Source of the DNA: Mycolicibacterium sp. TY81
GTDB lineage: Bacteria; Actinomycetota; Actinomycetes; Mycobacteriales; Mycobacteriaceae
DNA length: 64,000 nucleotides
NCBI RefSeq assembly: GCF_018326285.1
Contig: NZ_AP023362.1
Span: 5,394,001 to 5,458,000 of the forward strand
Reading direction: 5' to 3'
Below are positions 17,405 through 26,650 of this stretch, in pieces; within the stretch, counting starts at the first letter, position 1; each line of letters starts with the position of its first letter. A program made the translations under genes and the position numbers. The notes under the pieces were generated by a model that worked only from the letters and a program-made list of their open reading frames with translations, made no database searches and had not been told where the DNA came from.

Positions 17405-18463
17405 TCACGCCGAACCGGCGCGAAATCGATGTAGGTAAGCGGGCCAGTCCCAGGTATTCAGGAATTCGTTTGCGGCGGAGTAGCCGTTGTCATATAGCCG
17501 CTTCCGGTCGGCCTGGGAAATGTCGAAATTCAGGTATCCGATGCCGGCGGCGTCGACCACTATCGTGCGCGCCGCGACGGATGGCTGCCGGAGATAAGTC
17601 TGGTCGTGACCGAGCAGTGCGGTGTTGATGAGGTTCTCCAGGAGATGCGGGGCTCCGGGCAGATCGATCACCGGTGCCAGACCCGGGCTCGGGTCGCCGT
17701 CACCCTGGGCCGGTCGCTGTGCCGTCACAGTGATGCCGAAGCTGGGCCAGCGCGGGACCTTGCCGTCGGTGCGATCCAGCGAGTACATGGGGAAGTTCGA
17801 CAGCAGCCCGCCGTCGATCAGCGTCGAGGTCGTCCCCGCGGCGCTCGTGATCGTCACCGGCCGGAAGAAGAACGGGATGGCCATGGACGCGCTGACAGCG
17901 TCGGCGACGGACTGTTCGTCGGGGTCGAGGCCGTACATCCGGCGGTAGTCCCACGGTAGCCGGACCAGCGTGCCGCGGGTGATGTCGGCGACCGTGACGA
18001 CCAGGCGGTAGCGCTGCTCCGGCGGCAGCTCGCGGTCGTCGAGCGCCAGATCGCCGAAGGTCCGCACGCCCAGATTGCGCAGCTCGCCGTCGACCCAGTC
18101 GTGAATGGCGTCGCCGCGGTACATCCCCTGGCCACGGAACGCCGTCCAGTACTTGCCGAGCACCGGGATTCGGCTGGTGCCAACGGGATCCAGGAATTTG
18201 CGATAGGGCAGAGACATCGCCAGTTCCCGGAGTTGGGCGCCGGTGAGTTGGCACCCGGCCGGCTGACGACGGTTCGCGGCGGCGATGACCGCGCCCACGA
18301 GGGAGCCGGCCGACGTCCCGGACACCCGGCCGACGCGGTAGCCCGCGTCGCCCAGAGCGACGACAGCGCCGACCAAGCCGATTGCCTTGACGCCGCCACC
18401 CGACAGCACCAGATCGGCGGTCTTGACCGGGACCGCAGGGGAGTCGTCGGGCCTGTGCTCCAT
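17405..18463 (-). CDS. Patatin-like phospholipase
   Basis: A 352-residue serine lipid acyl hydrolase of the bacterial patatin family. It has the oxyanion-hole glycine motif SGGGVKAIG (residues 21-29), the nucleophile elbow GTSAG with Ser51, and the dyad aspartate in DGG at 217. There is no signal peptide, so it is probably cytoplasmic or membrane-associated. ATG 18463 lies 9 bases after a TANNNT element (TAGCAT, minus strand 18477-18472), so the mRNA has at most a very short leader. Substrate unknown. Confidence 0.88.
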   Translation of the reverse strand: MEHRPDDSPAVPVKTADLVLSGGGVKAIGLVGAVVALGDAGYRVGRVSGTSAGSLVGAVIAAANRRQPAGCQLTGAQLRELAMSLPYRKFLDPVGTSRIPVLGKYWTAFRGQGMYRGDAIHDWVDGELRNLGVRTFGDLALDDRELPPEQRYRLVVTVADITRGTLVRLPWDYRRMYGLDPDEQSVADAVSASMAIPFFFRPVTITSAAGTTSTLIDGGLLSNFPMYSLDRTDGKVPRWPSFGITVTAQRPAQGDGDPSPGLAPVIDLPGAPHLLENLINTALLGHDQTYLRQPSVAARTIVVDAAGIGYLNFDISQADRKRLYDNGYSAANEFLNTWDWPAYLHRFRAGSA

Positions 18464-18576
18464 CGATGACGATGCTAGGTGAACGCCCGCGGTTCGCCTT
18501 GGACGGCAACGGATTGTGACGGCGGAGCGGGCGCTCGTGGCGGTGTGGCGGGCGTTACTCGGCCACTCAGCCGATT

Positions 18577-18619
18577 CTTAGGCGCAGACTAAGCCGCCCT
18601 CAGTACCCGTCCCTAATGT
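18577..18619 (+). promoter_or_regulatory. Candidate promoter and small inverted repeat before the L,D-transpeptidase gene
   Basis: TAATGT at 18614-18619 fits the -10 pattern and would start a transcript near 18626. A 5-bp inverted repeat (CTTAG 18577-18581, CTAAG 18589-18593) lies around the -35 region. The -35 itself is not clear. Confidence 0.3.
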
Positions 18620-18659
18620 TGCTGGCACAACGAGGGATTCACCGGAGAGGGGGTGACGA

Positions 18660-19526
18660 ATGGAGCATCGGTACTGTGACCGCATGTTGGCGGCACGCGC
18701 ACTGGTAATAGCAATGTCCACGGTCCTTCTCGTCCCCACCGCGGTGGCATCTGCAGACGACGATGCGCCCCCGCCGGGGCCGCCGCCGGTCTCGTTCACC
18801 ATGACCTCCGGGGCGCCCATCCGTGACGGCGCCACCTACGGCGTCGGCACGGTGATCGTCGCGCACTTCGCCGCGCCGGTCGACGAGGCTGCCGCCGCGC
18901 GGGATCTGGTGGTGACGGCGAACCCGCCGGTGACCGGGTCCTGGCACTGGGTGAACAACACGACCGCGCACTGGCGTCCGCCGCAGTACTGGGCACCGGG
19001 CACCGTGGTGTCGGTGGCCGGAGGCCCGACGTTCACCATCGGCGCCTCCCATGTGTCGATCGCCGACGACGCGACCAAGAAGGTCAGCGTGTACGACGGT
19101 GGCGCGCTGGTGAAGACGATGCCGACCTCGATGGGGCGCGGCGGCACCGAAACCGTCAACGGCAAGACGCTGAGCTTCTGGACCCAACCGGGGGTTTACA
19201 CCGTGCTCGACAAGAGCAATCCGGTCGTCATGGATTCGTCGACGTACGGTCTGCCGATCAACAACCACCTCGGGTACAAGGAGACCATCCCGTACGCCGT
19301 GCGCGTCAGTACCGATGGCGTGTACCTGCATCAGCTCGACGCGACGGTGTGGGCCCAGGGCAACACCAACACCAGTCACGGCTGCCTGAACCTGAACCAC
19401 GACAACGCGCAGTGGTTCTACAACTTCTCCGTGCCGGGCGACGTGGTCGAGGTGCGGAACACCGGCGGCAAGCCCCTGCAGTTGTGGCAGAACGGCGACT
19501 GGAGTGTGCCGTGGGACCAATGGTGA
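18660..19526 (+). CDS. L,D-transpeptidase (YkuD family)
   Basis: A 288-residue exported enzyme that makes 3-3 (meso-DAP to meso-DAP) cross-links in peptidoglycan. An N-terminal hydrophobic signal (about 9-31, ending AVASA) is followed by a Pro-rich stretch and an Ig-like domain (about 45-128), then the catalytic domain. The active-site pattern is complete: His224 in YLHQL and SHGCLN with His240 and Cys242. No lipobox Cys is evident, so a soluble or signal-anchored form is likely. ATG 18660 follows a purine-rich GGAGAGGGGG site. Confidence 0.92.
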   Translation: MEHRYCDRMLAARALVIAMSTVLLVPTAVASADDDAPPPGPPPVSFTMTSGAPIRDGATYGVGTVIVAHFAAPVDEAAAARDLVVTANPPVTGSWHWVNNTTAHWRPPQYWAPGTVVSVAGGPTFTIGASHVSIADDATKKVSVYDGGALVKTMPTSMGRGGTETVNGKTLSFWTQPGVYTVLDKSNPVVMDSSTYGLPINNHLGYKETIPYAVRVSTDGVYLHQLDATVWAQGNTNTSHGCLNLNHDNAQWFYNFSVPGDVVEVRNTGGKPLQLWQNGDWSVPWDQW

Positions 19527-19590
19527 TAACGATGCGATCAATCTTGAATCTCGGTCGCGTCGATGTGACGCACACCACAGTGCATTAGGT

Positions 19591-19604
19591 ACACTGGTCA
19601 GTGT
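19591..19604. promoter_or_regulatory. TetR-type palindrome upstream of the 76-aa gene
   Basis: ACACTG-GT-CAGTGT is an exact 6-2-6 palindrome; a further CAGTG at 19578-19582 pairs with its left arm. It lies about 50 bp upstream of a possible -10 (TAAAAT, 19643-19648). Sites of this form are typical of TetR-family operators, but no regulator gene is adjacent. Confidence 0.45.
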
Positions 19605-19681
19605 CACGGCAAAAGGCCTAGTCACGACCGGTACTTAGCCGATAAAATTAGATAGCTGGAAATATCAGTTTGAGGTCAGGA

Positions 19682-19912
19682 GTGGTCGTGGGAGCAGTAG
19701 CGCATTTGCCGAACCAGTTCGAGTCGGCACAGCCGCCGGCGGCGGACGCATCGTTGATGGAGTTGCTGTCGACGTGTTCGGGCATCATCGAGTCGACCTT
19801 CGCCGACCGCATCCGCGAACTCGGTGGCACGGAGGCCGAAATCCACCAGTTGTCCGGTTCGGCGGCGCACGCGGTGTTCGCGTGGTCCACGGGCCGCGGC
19901 TTCGGCGCCTGA
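19682..19912 (+). CDS. Small hypothetical protein, 76 aa
   Basis: GTG 19682 follows GAGG by 6 bases, and TAAAAT (19643-19648) gives a credible -10 about 30 bp before. The product is soluble, with a predicted helical core (MELLSTCSGIIESTFADRIRELGGTEAEIHQLSGSAAHAVFAW) and one Cys. No family is recognised. A perfect hairpin terminator 79 bp downstream fits a short single-gene transcript, which supports the call. Confidence 0.55.
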   Translation: MVVGAVAHLPNQFESAQPPAADASLMELLSTCSGIIESTFADRIRELGGTEAEIHQLSGSAAHAVFAWSTGRGFGA

Positions 19913-19990
19913 TTCCGTAGGCCGGTAGCGCCCGCGCGGTGCTGCCAGGGACTCGGCCGGCCCCGCCATTCCAACCCCTACTCACGCTTG

Positions 19991-20036
19991 TGCCCGCCTC
20001 GGTGCGACAACCTCGTCGCACCGAGGCGGGCATTTT
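19991..20036 (+). terminator. Intrinsic terminator, perfect 18-bp stem
   Basis: Arms 19991-20008 and 20015-20032 are exact complements, with a 6-base loop (AACCTC) and TTTT at 20033-20036. It sits after the 76-aa gene on the plus strand. Confidence 0.85.
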
Positions 20037-20246
20037 GCGTGCCAGGGGTCCGTGGCGCTGCTCTCGTACCGGCCGGCCTCGCGAATGAGTGCGTGTGTTC
20101 AATCGTGACGGCGATCTGACGCCGCGATCGAACCCAGGGACCGCCGGCGGCCCGAGAAAGTCCCTGGCTTCAGTCGGGATGGCCGTCGGTGCCTCGTGAC
20201 TGAAACGACGTATCTCGCAATTGGGGAGTTCTCTACAGAACAAAAA

Positions 20247-20282
20247 CGCCGCGCTGAGAGGCGATCTCAGCGCGGCGCTTTT
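20247..20282 (-). terminator. Bidirectional intrinsic terminator after mmpL
   Basis: CGCCGCGCTGAGA (20247-20259) pairs exactly with TCTCAGCGCGGCG (20265-20277) around a 5-base loop. AAAAA precedes and CTTTT follows on the plus strand, so each strand has a T tract. It lies 13 bp beyond the mmpL stop and ends that minus-strand operon. Confidence 0.9.
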
Positions 20283-20294
20283 CGGTACGACGGG

Positions 20295-23189
20295 TCAGAC
20301 GGTCGCGTCGACCTTCTCGGCGGGGGTCGGCCACGGCACCGGCTTCGGCCGCTGACGCACGATCTGCGGCCACCAGAACCACTTGCCCATGAGGGCGGCG
20401 ATCGACGGCATCATGAACGACCGGACGACCAGGGTGTCGAACAGCAGGCCCAGGCCGATCGTGGTGCCCACCTGGCCGATGATGCGCAGCTCGCTGATGA
20501 TCATCGACGACATGGTGAAGGCGAAGACCAGGCCGGCGTTGGTGACCACCGAGCCGGTGCTGCCCATCGCGCGGATGATGCCGGTGTTGAGGCCGGCCTG
20601 AATCTCTTCCTTGAAACGGGCGACCAGCAGCAGGTTGTAGTCCGCGCCGACGGCCAACAGGATGATCACCGACATCGGGATCACCATCCAGTGCAGCGGT
20701 AGCCCGATGAGGTACTGCCAGATGAGGATCGACATACCCAGCGACGCGCCGAGCGAGATCGCCACCGTCGCCACGATCACCGCCGCCGCCACCACCGCCC
20801 GGGTGATGAGCAGCATGATGACGAAAATCAGTGCGAGAGCGGAGATTCCGGCGATCATCAGGTCGTAGTCGGAACCCTCGGCCATGTCACGGAAGGTCGC
20901 CGCGCTACCGGCCAGGTAGATCTTCGAGCCCTCCAGGGGAGTGCCCTTGATCGCCTCCTTGGCGGCCAGCTTGATGGCATCGATGTGCGAGATGCCTTCG
21001 GGCGTAAGCGGATTGCCCTCGTGCTGCACGATGAACCGCACCGACTTGCCGTCCGGCGAGATGAAGTTCTTCATGCCGCGCTTGAAGTCGGCGCTGTCGA
21101 AGGCCTCCGGCGGCAGGTAGAACGAGTCGTCGTTCTTCGACTTGTCGAAGGCCTCACCCATGGCGCTGGAGTTCTTCTGGCCCTCGGCCTGCTGATCCAG
21201 CTGCCCCTTCTGGGTGGCGTACATCATCTGCATGTACTTCTTCATGTTCTTCATGGTCTCGATCTGCGGAGGCATGACCGTGACCATCTGCTTCGTCAGC
21301 GCGGACATCTTGTCCATGTCCGGAATGACGGACTGGAAGTCATCCGTCATGGTGTCGATGCCGTCGAGGGTGTCGAACACCGACCGCATGGACCAGCAGA
21401 CCGGGATGTCGTAGCAGTGCGGTTCCCAGTAGAGGTAGTTGCGGATCGGCCGGAAGAAGTCGTCGAAATCGGAGATGTGGTTGCGCAGATCTTCGATGTC
21501 GTACAACATGCCGTGCATCTTGCCGACCATGCTGTCCATGACGGTCGACATCTGGACCGTGATGCCCTGCATCTTGGTCATGGTGTCGATGCTCACCTGG
21601 ATGTCACCGATCTGCTTCTGCATATCGTTCATCATGTCCTGCTGGTACTTCTGGTTCATGACCTGCGTGGTGCTCTGCATGCCCAGCTGGAACGGGATGG
21701 TCGAGTGCTCGATCGGCGTGCCCTCGGGCCGTGTGATGGCCTGCACCTGAGCGATACCGGGAACGGCCACAATGGCTTTCGCGATCTTGTTGATCACGAG
21801 GAAGTCCGCCGGGTTGCGCAGGTCGTGGTCGGTCTGGACCAGCAGTAGGTCGGGATTCATGCGGGCCGGGGAGAAGTGCCGGGTGGCGGCCGCATAACCC
21901 TCGTTGGACGTGAGGTCCGCGGGCATGTACTGGCGGTCGTCGTAGCTCGTCTTGTAGCCGGGGATCGCCACCAGGCCGACCAGCGCCACCGCGATGGTGG
22001 CGACGAGGATCGGGCCCGGCCAGCGGGTGATCGCCGCACCGATCTTGCGCCAGCCCCGCACCCGCATCGCGCGCTTGGGTTCGAGCGTCTTGCCCCACTT
22101 GGTGACCACGGTGATGAGGGCCGGGCCGAGTGACAGCGCGGCGAACACCACGGTGACCATGCCGATGGCCAGGGGGATGCCCAGCGTCTGGAAGTACGGC
22201 AGTCGAGTGAAGTGCAGGCAGTACGTCGCGCCGGCGATCGTCAGACCCGAACCGAGAATGACGTGCGCGGTGCCGTGATACATGTCGTAGTAGGCGTCCT
22301 CTTTGGACATGCCCGCGGTGCGCGCTTCCTGATACCGGCCGATCAGGAAGATGGCGTAGTCGGTCGCCGCCGCGATGGCCAGCATCGGCAGCAGGTTGGT
22401 GGCGAACGTCGAGAGGCCGATGATCTTGTAGTAGCCGAGCACGGCCACCAGGCCGCGCGCCGCCCCCACCAGCACCATGACGATGAACAGCTCGATCAGC
22501 ACCGTGATGATCGACCGGTACACCAGCAGCAGCATGATGATGATGACCGCGAACGAGACGGCCTCCATGATCTTCAGGCTGCGGTCACCGGCGACGTTCA
22601 TGTCGGACGCCTGGGCGGCCGCACCGGTGACGTAGCTCTTGACGCCCGGCGGCGCGGGGACGCTCTTGAGGATCTTGTCGACGGTCTCGACGGACTCGTT
22701 GGCGAGCGATTCGCCCTGATTACCGCGCAGGTAGACCTGCACGTAGGCGGACTTGCCGTCGGCGCTCTGCGAGCCCGACGCGGTCAGCGGGTCGCTCCAG
22801 AAATCCTGGACGTGCTCGACGTGCGCGGTGTCGGCCTGGAGCTTGGCGACGATCTGGTCGTAGTACGCGTGGGCGGCGGCGTCCAGCGGCTGCTCGCCCT
22901 CGAGCACCACCATGGCCGAGCTGTCGGAGTCGAATTCCTTGAAGTCGGAACCGATCTGCTTCATGGCGATCATCGACGGCGCGTCGTGCGGCGACATGGA
23001 GACCGAGCGCATCTTGCCGACCTCGTCGAGCGGCGGGACGATCGTGCTCAGCACCACGACGATGCCGATCCAGGCCAGGATGACCGGGACGGCGAGCGTG
23101 CGGATGACCCGCGGGATCAGCGGCCGGTGCGGTGCCTGCCCGGCCTTGGGAAACGAGTCGGTCGGGGTATCGAGGCTGTGGTTGCTCAT
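20295..23189 (-). CDS. mmpL: MmpL family RND transporter
   Basis: A 964-residue RND-superfamily exporter, the same size class as MmpL4/MmpL5, which export mycobactin and carboxymycobactin. Twelve transmembrane helices are expected in a 1+5+1+5 layout with two large periplasmic loops. The proton-relay Asp-Tyr pairs are visible in [15 protein letters not shown] (first half) and [16 protein letters not shown] (second half). A central periplasmic stretch rich in Met, Gln and Lys (about 490-690) is predicted helical, as in MmpL4/5. It overlaps the mmpS stop by 4 bp. Substrate (siderophore, lipid or drug) is not shown. Confidence 0.92.
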   Translation of the reverse strand: MSNHSLDTPTDSFPKAGQAPHRPLIPRVIRTLAVPVILAWIGIVVVLSTIVPPLDEVGKMRSVSMSPHDAPSMIAMKQIGSDFKEFDSDSSAMVVLEGEQPLDAAAHAYYDQIVAKLQADTAHVEHVQDFWSDPLTASGSQSADGKSAYVQVYLRGNQGESLANESVETVDKILKSVPAPPGVKSYVTGAAAQASDMNVAGDRSLKIMEAVSFAVIIIMLLLVYRSIITVLIELFIVMVLVGAARGLVAVLGYYKIIGLSTFATNLLPMLAIAAATDYAIFLIGRYQEARTAGMSKEDAYYDMYHGTAHVILGSGLTIAGATYCLHFTRLPYFQTLGIPLAIGMVTVVFAALSLGPALITVVTKWGKTLEPKRAMRVRGWRKIGAAITRWPGPILVATIAVALVGLVAIPGYKTSYDDRQYMPADLTSNEGYAAATRHFSPARMNPDLLLVQTDHDLRNPADFLVINKIAKAIVAVPGIAQVQAITRPEGTPIEHSTIPFQLGMQSTTQVMNQKYQQDMMNDMQKQIGDIQVSIDTMTKMQGITVQMSTVMDSMVGKMHGMLYDIEDLRNHISDFDDFFRPIRNYLYWEPHCYDIPVCWSMRSVFDTLDGIDTMTDDFQSVIPDMDKMSALTKQMVTVMPPQIETMKNMKKYMQMMYATQKGQLDQQAEGQKNSSAMGEAFDKSKNDDSFYLPPEAFDSADFKRGMKNFISPDGKSVRFIVQHEGNPLTPEGISHIDAIKLAAKEAIKGTPLEGSKIYLAGSAATFRDMAEGSDYDLMIAGISALALIFVIMLLITRAVVAAAVIVATVAISLGASLGMSILIWQYLIGLPLHWMVIPMSVIILLAVGADYNLLLVARFKEEIQAGLNTGIIRAMGSTGSVVTNAGLVFAFTMSSMIISELRIIGQVGTTIGLGLLFDTLVVRSFMMPSIAALMGKWFWWPQIVRQRPKPVPWPTPAEKVDATV

Positions 23190-23617
23190 GCGGATTTCAC
23201 CAGGCAGAAGGTCTGGGCGTGCACGCCCGTGGAGGTGCGGGTGTCTTTGAGTTCGTCGTCGACGTGGACGGTGCAGGTGATGGAGTCACCGTCGCCCTGG
23301 GCGACGATGTTCGGCGACGCTGCCGGTGCGGTGGTGGACAGGGTGAGCTTCCAGGGCAGGGGCGCGTGGTCGATGCGCTGGGGCTTGGCGTCCAGGTCGA
23401 GGTAGTTGATGTCGGCGTAGCTGCCGGTGCCGGTGATCTCGTAGGTGACGACCTTGGGTTTGAACGGTTTGGCATCGTCGGCGAAGTTGCGTGGGGTGAC
23501 GATGACGGGGTTCTGGCCGAAGTAGGTGCGTACGCGCTGCACGGTGAAGCCGGCGACGAGGGCCACGGCGAGGATGAGCAACGGGATCCACGCCTTCTTG
23601 AGCGCATTGCCGATCAC
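23186..23617 (-). CDS. mmpS: MmpS family membrane accessory protein
   Basis: A 143-residue single-pass protein: transmembrane helix at about residues 9-26 ([18 protein letters not shown]), then a periplasmic beta-sandwich with [19 protein letters not shown] and a C-terminal Cys pair. Size and motifs match MmpS4/MmpS5. It supports export by the coupled MmpL. GTG 23617 has AGGAG close upstream and overlaps, as GTGA, the stop of a short upstream ORF. Confidence 0.9.
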   Translation of the reverse strand: MIGNALKKAWIPLLILAVALVAGFTVQRVRTYFGQNPVIVTPRNFADDAKPFKPKVVTYEITGTGSYADINYLDLDAKPQRIDHAPLPWKLTLSTTAPAASPNIVAQGDGDSITCTVHVDDELKDTRTSTGVHAQTFCLVKSA

Positions 23618-23667
23618 GCTGCGATCTCCTTGGTCACGCTGACCTCCCCGTCCTTGTTGCTCGACAT
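23614..23667 (-). CDS. Possible 17-aa leader ORF overlapping the mmpS start
   Basis: ATG 23667 to TGA 23614-23616 encodes [17 protein letters not shown]. Its stop overlaps the mmpS GTG as GTGA, the standard form of translational coupling in this genome. The mmpS ribosome binding site (AAGGAG) lies inside it. Whether it is translated is not known; the ribosome binding site for its own ATG is weak (AAGG). Confidence 0.35.
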   Translation of the reverse strand: MSSNKDGEVSVTKEIAA

Positions 23668-23739
23668 GCCTTGGCGGACCGTGTGAGCTGGGGCGTTGCG
23701 CACCGCTTGTGCGGCACCTCCAGCTGTGTCACATTTCAA

Positions 23740-23790
23740 TCTGCCGATCGGCAGACTCAGCGTATCCACCACGGTAAACTTAGACAAGTT
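23740..23790. promoter_or_regulatory. Two dyads between mmpS and the divergent TetR gene
   Basis: TCTGCCGATCGGCAGA at 23740-23755 is a perfect 16-bp palindrome. A second inverted repeat, AACTT 23777-23781 and AAGTT 23786-23790, lies 21 bp further. Both are in the regulatory region shared by mmpS-mmpL and the TetR gene, and the first is a strong candidate operator for that TetR protein. Confidence 0.55.
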
Positions 23791-23921
23791 AAGCGAATCA
23801 ATTGATGCAGGTCGGTGCCCACATCGGGGTTTCCCGTGTGACGCAGGTGACGTCGCCGCAACAGCGGTGACCGCCGCTACACGACGACCGGTTCGGGTCG
23901 GCGTTGAACAGGGAGCGAGGA

Positions 23922-24503
23922 TTGGCCAAATCGGTGGGGCCACGCGGATCGGCGCGGGCACGGGTGATCGAAGCCGCCCTGGCGTTGTTTGCGGACCACG
24001 GCGTGAACGGCACATCGTTGCAGATGATCGCCGATCACCTCGGGGTCAGCAAGGCTTCCGTGTACTACCAGTTCCACTCGAAGGACGACATCGTGCTTGC
24101 CGTGATCCGGCCGGTATTCGCCGAACTCGATCAACTGGCCACGGCGATCGAGGCCGCGGAGAGCGCGGCGGCACGGCAGGAAGCCGCGATCACGGGTTTC
24201 GTCGAGCTCGCGGTCCGGCACCGGCGCGTGACGGCCGTCTTCTATCGCGACCCGGCCATCGACACCCTGGTCAAAACCCACGAGGAGTGCAGCGCCATCA
24301 ACCAGCGCCTGCGCAAGGTGCTGGGCATGGACAGCGCGGATACCGAGACCCGGGTGACCATGTCGCTGGTCACCTCGGGCGTCTACGGCAGTGCGATGGA
24401 TCCCGACTTGCAGGACATCCCCGACGACGAACTCCACCGCATCTTGTTGCAGTCCGCGCGGCGGCTGCTTGCGGTGGAGGAGCGGGACGCTATTCGGCGA
24501 TGA
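23922..24503 (+). CDS. TetR family regulator, divergent from mmpS-mmpL
   Basis: About 193 residues. The N-terminal helix-turn-helix is clear: ARVIEAALALFADHGVNGTSLQMIADHLGVSKASVYYQFHSKDDIVLAVI. The ligand-binding part follows. TTG 23922 is preferred, with GGGAG/GAGG 3-8 bases upstream; TTG 23904 is also possible. It probably represses mmpS-mmpL through the dyads at 23740-23790. The 3' end overlaps the convergent F420-type gene by 14 bp. Confidence 0.85.
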   Translation: MAKSVGPRGSARARVIEAALALFADHGVNGTSLQMIADHLGVSKASVYYQFHSKDDIVLAVIRPVFAELDQLATAIEAAESAAARQEAAITGFVELAVRHRRVTAVFYRDPAIDTLVKTHEECSAINQRLRKVLGMDSADTETRVTMSLVTSGVYGSAMDPDLQDIPDDELHRILLQSARRLLAVEERDAIRR

Positions 24504-24921
24504 AGACCGGGATCAGCCGGTCGGTCTTGGTCTGGTACTCGGCGTAGGGCGGGTAGGCCTCGACGGCCCGGTCCCACCATTCCTGCCGTTCCTCACCCTC
24601 GAGCTCACGTGTCGTCAGCTCGTAGACCTTGTCGCCGTCCTGCGCGGTGATCTGCGGGTGGGCCTTGACGTTGTGGTACCACGACGGGTGCTCGGGGGCG
24701 CCGCCCTTGGATGCCACGAGGGCGTAGCGGCCGTTGTGCTCGACGCGCATCAACGGCACGAGACGCTTCTTGCCGGACTTGGCTCCGGTGGTGGTGAACA
24801 GGACCACCGGCCGATCGAGGATCTGCACACCATCGGTGGTGCCCTGCGCGAGAATCTGTTCGGTCTGCTTGCGCACCCAGTCGGTGGGGCTCAGTTCATG
24901 TTCGGTCACGTCGATTCCCAA
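24490..24921 (-). CDS. F420-dependent nitroreductase family (Ddn-like) oxidoreductase
   Basis: A 143-residue split-beta-barrel protein of the deazaflavin (F420)-dependent nitroreductase family. Typical text: VVLFTTTGAKSGKKRLVPLMRVEHNGRYALVASKGGAPEHPSWYHNVKAHP, which forms the F420-phosphate binding region and the PxWYxN motif. Family members reduce quinones, nitro compounds and others with F420H2. The start is TTG 24921 or GTG 24909; neither has a strong ribosome binding site. It converges on the TetR gene. Confidence 0.85.
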   Translation of the reverse strand: MGIDVTEHELSPTDWVRKQTEQILAQGTTDGVQILDRPVVLFTTTGAKSGKKRLVPLMRVEHNGRYALVASKGGAPEHPSWYHNVKAHPQITAQDGDKVYELTTRELEGEERQEWWDRAVEAYPPYAEYQTKTDRLIPVFIAE

Positions 24922-25050
24922 CGGATTGAGGAAGCCGGGTTATTCCGGTCACGACCGATTCTTCCCGGTCGGCGGGCATCGGGGGAGTCCTCGGCGGAAA
25001 TCCCGTGGGCGCCCGCGAAAGTCGCCGCGTCCGGAGACCTGGGCCAGGAC

Positions 25051-26223
25051 CTAGTTGACGAATCGCTGGGCGCGAGCGGGTGCCGACGAGGTGGCGCGCG
25101 CCTGCCGGTAGCCGACCAACCCTCCGGCGGCGGTGAGCGTGATGATGCCGGCGAACCCCGGGACGGCGACCGCCGCCACCTCACTGAGGCCGGCGGCCCG
25201 CAGGTAGTCCGGATAACCCGGCCGGAAGTCCTTCGACGCGACGAGGTGCGACTCGGCGGCGAAGACGCTCCGGGGCTGGACCGGCGGGACCGGCTTGTCG
25301 GTGGTGCCCGGAGCGCCCGGCGAGATGTCGCGTGGCAACGAATCAGTGCTTGCGGCAAAGGTTTTCGGCAGCTGGGACGAGCTCTGCGGGAAGGACCGGC
25401 TGTCCGGTGGCAACTGGATGGCGGGCATGCCCGGCGTGTATTGCAGGAACGGCAGGTTGGACGCGGCCGTCGCCAACTCGCGGACGGTGGTCTCGATGGG
25501 GTTGATCAGGGCGTCGGCGAAGACGGGTAGTGCCGCGAGACCCGGAATCGGGACCGCGTCGACGACCGTCGGGATGGTGGTCTTGACGAGGTCGAGTGCG
25601 GTCAACGGAACCTGGGCCGCGGCCAGCGGCAGCTGCGCCAGCGGGGGCTTGGACTCGGTCGCGGGGCCGGTGTCCTGGCTGTTCTTCGTCGGTTCCGGAG
25701 TCAGAGCCGCCGACGGCTGCGGTGCCCCGGTGTTTGCCGGCGCCGGCGCGGAGAACGTCGACGAGCCGCCGGGGGTGAGCAGCGGAGCGTTCTGACCGGG
25801 CTTGGGCTTGACGCCCGGCACGAGGCCCGTCAGCGGTGCACCGCCGATGACGCTGGTCGGGTGCTGGATGATGCGGGTGAACTGGCCGACCATGCCGCCC
25901 AAGGTGGTTTGCAGGTTCGGTGACGAGCTGCCGCCGGTCGTGGAGCCGGTGGTGGTCGACGATCCCGTGGTCGTGGAGCCGGTAGTGGTGCTGCCACCGG
26001 TCGTCGACGAGGTGTCCGAGCCGGTGGTGGTGCCGCCGGTGGTCGTGCCCGTCGTGGTGCCTGTGGTGCCCGTGGTGCCGCCGGTGGTCGAGCCGCCCGA
26101 GGTCCCTGTGCTGGAGCTGCCGCTGTCGGTGTCGGCCAATGCCACGACGGCTGCGGGGCCCAGCGCCAGCAAACCCGCTGTTACGAGGCTGGAGGCGGCG
26201 AGCAGCCGCGCGTGGGGCATCAC
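25051..26223 (-). CDS. Secreted or surface protein, Ser/Thr/Gly-rich, with C-terminal membrane segment
   Basis: A 390-residue protein. The signal peptide is at about 1-31 (LLAASSLVTAGLLALGPAAVVALA). Residues about 32-100 are almost only Gly, Ser and Thr in short irregular repeats, followed by a Pro/Ala-rich region. A hydrophobic segment near the C-terminus (about 350-375) and basic residues after it resemble a membrane anchor. GTG 26223 (or ATG 26220) has an excellent GGGAGGTGAT site. No domain is recognised. Confidence 0.7.
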   Translation of the reverse strand: MMPHARLLAASSLVTAGLLALGPAAVVALADTDSGSSSTGTSGGSTTGGTTGTTGTTTGTTTGGTTTGSDTSSTTGGSTTTGSTTTGSSTTTGSTTGGSSSPNLQTTLGGMVGQFTRIIQHPTSVIGGAPLTGLVPGVKPKPGQNAPLLTPGGSSTFSAPAPANTGAPQPSAALTPEPTKNSQDTGPATESKPPLAQLPLAAAQVPLTALDLVKTTIPTVVDAVPIPGLAALPVFADALINPIETTVRELATAASNLPFLQYTPGMPAIQLPPDSRSFPQSSSQLPKTFAASTDSLPRDISPGAPGTTDKPVPPVQPRSVFAAESHLVASKDFRPGYPDYLRAAGLSEVAAVAVPGFAGIITLTAAGGLVGYRQARATSSAPARAQRFVN

Positions 26224-26650
26224 GCGGAGATCACCTCCCCTTTTCTGACCAAAGTGCAGTATGTCACACGCGTCTGACCATTACCTATGAACAAAGTAAG
26301 GCCTACTCCGGCGTCAATTGATGCGGGGTTTTCTCGACGTCCGACGGCGGGTCGAGTTGGTGATGACAGGGCTCGAAACGGCCGATCTTCGGCCAGGTAT
26401 TGACGCCACATTCAATTTGTGTCAAAAGGTGCAAATGGGGCGAATGTGACTACTGGTGTTATTGAGTTGAAGCTCCCGTAAGAAAAGGAGACAGAATTTC
26501 AGCCCGGTCTCAGAGATCAAGGTAGCGAAACGCATAGGGTTCGAACGGTTATCGGTCCGTGTTGTTTTTGTGACTTTTGTAGCCCACCGTTACCGAAGTG
26601 AAACCAGTGCCCAGTGTGGCGCCGAGCACTCAGGAACAGGGAGCGTGCTG
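26224..26650. other. 427-bp intergenic region between divergent secreted-protein genes
   Basis: It must hold promoters for the genes at 26223 (minus) and 26651 (plus). It is A+T-richer than flanking coding DNA. AAAAGGAGA at about 26483-26491 looks like a ribosome binding site but has no start codon at useful distance. I found no clear dyad and no convincing small ORF. Confidence 0.5.

Larger units (their letters stand above)
19913..20294. other. 382-bp intergenic region with two terminators
   Basis: No gene is supported. It contains the terminators at 19991-20036 and 20247-20282, and a weaker dyad (CCAGGGAC 20134-20141 with GTCCCTGG 20160-20167) that could fold as a stem with an 18-base loop. 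I see no clear promoter. Confidence 0.6.
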
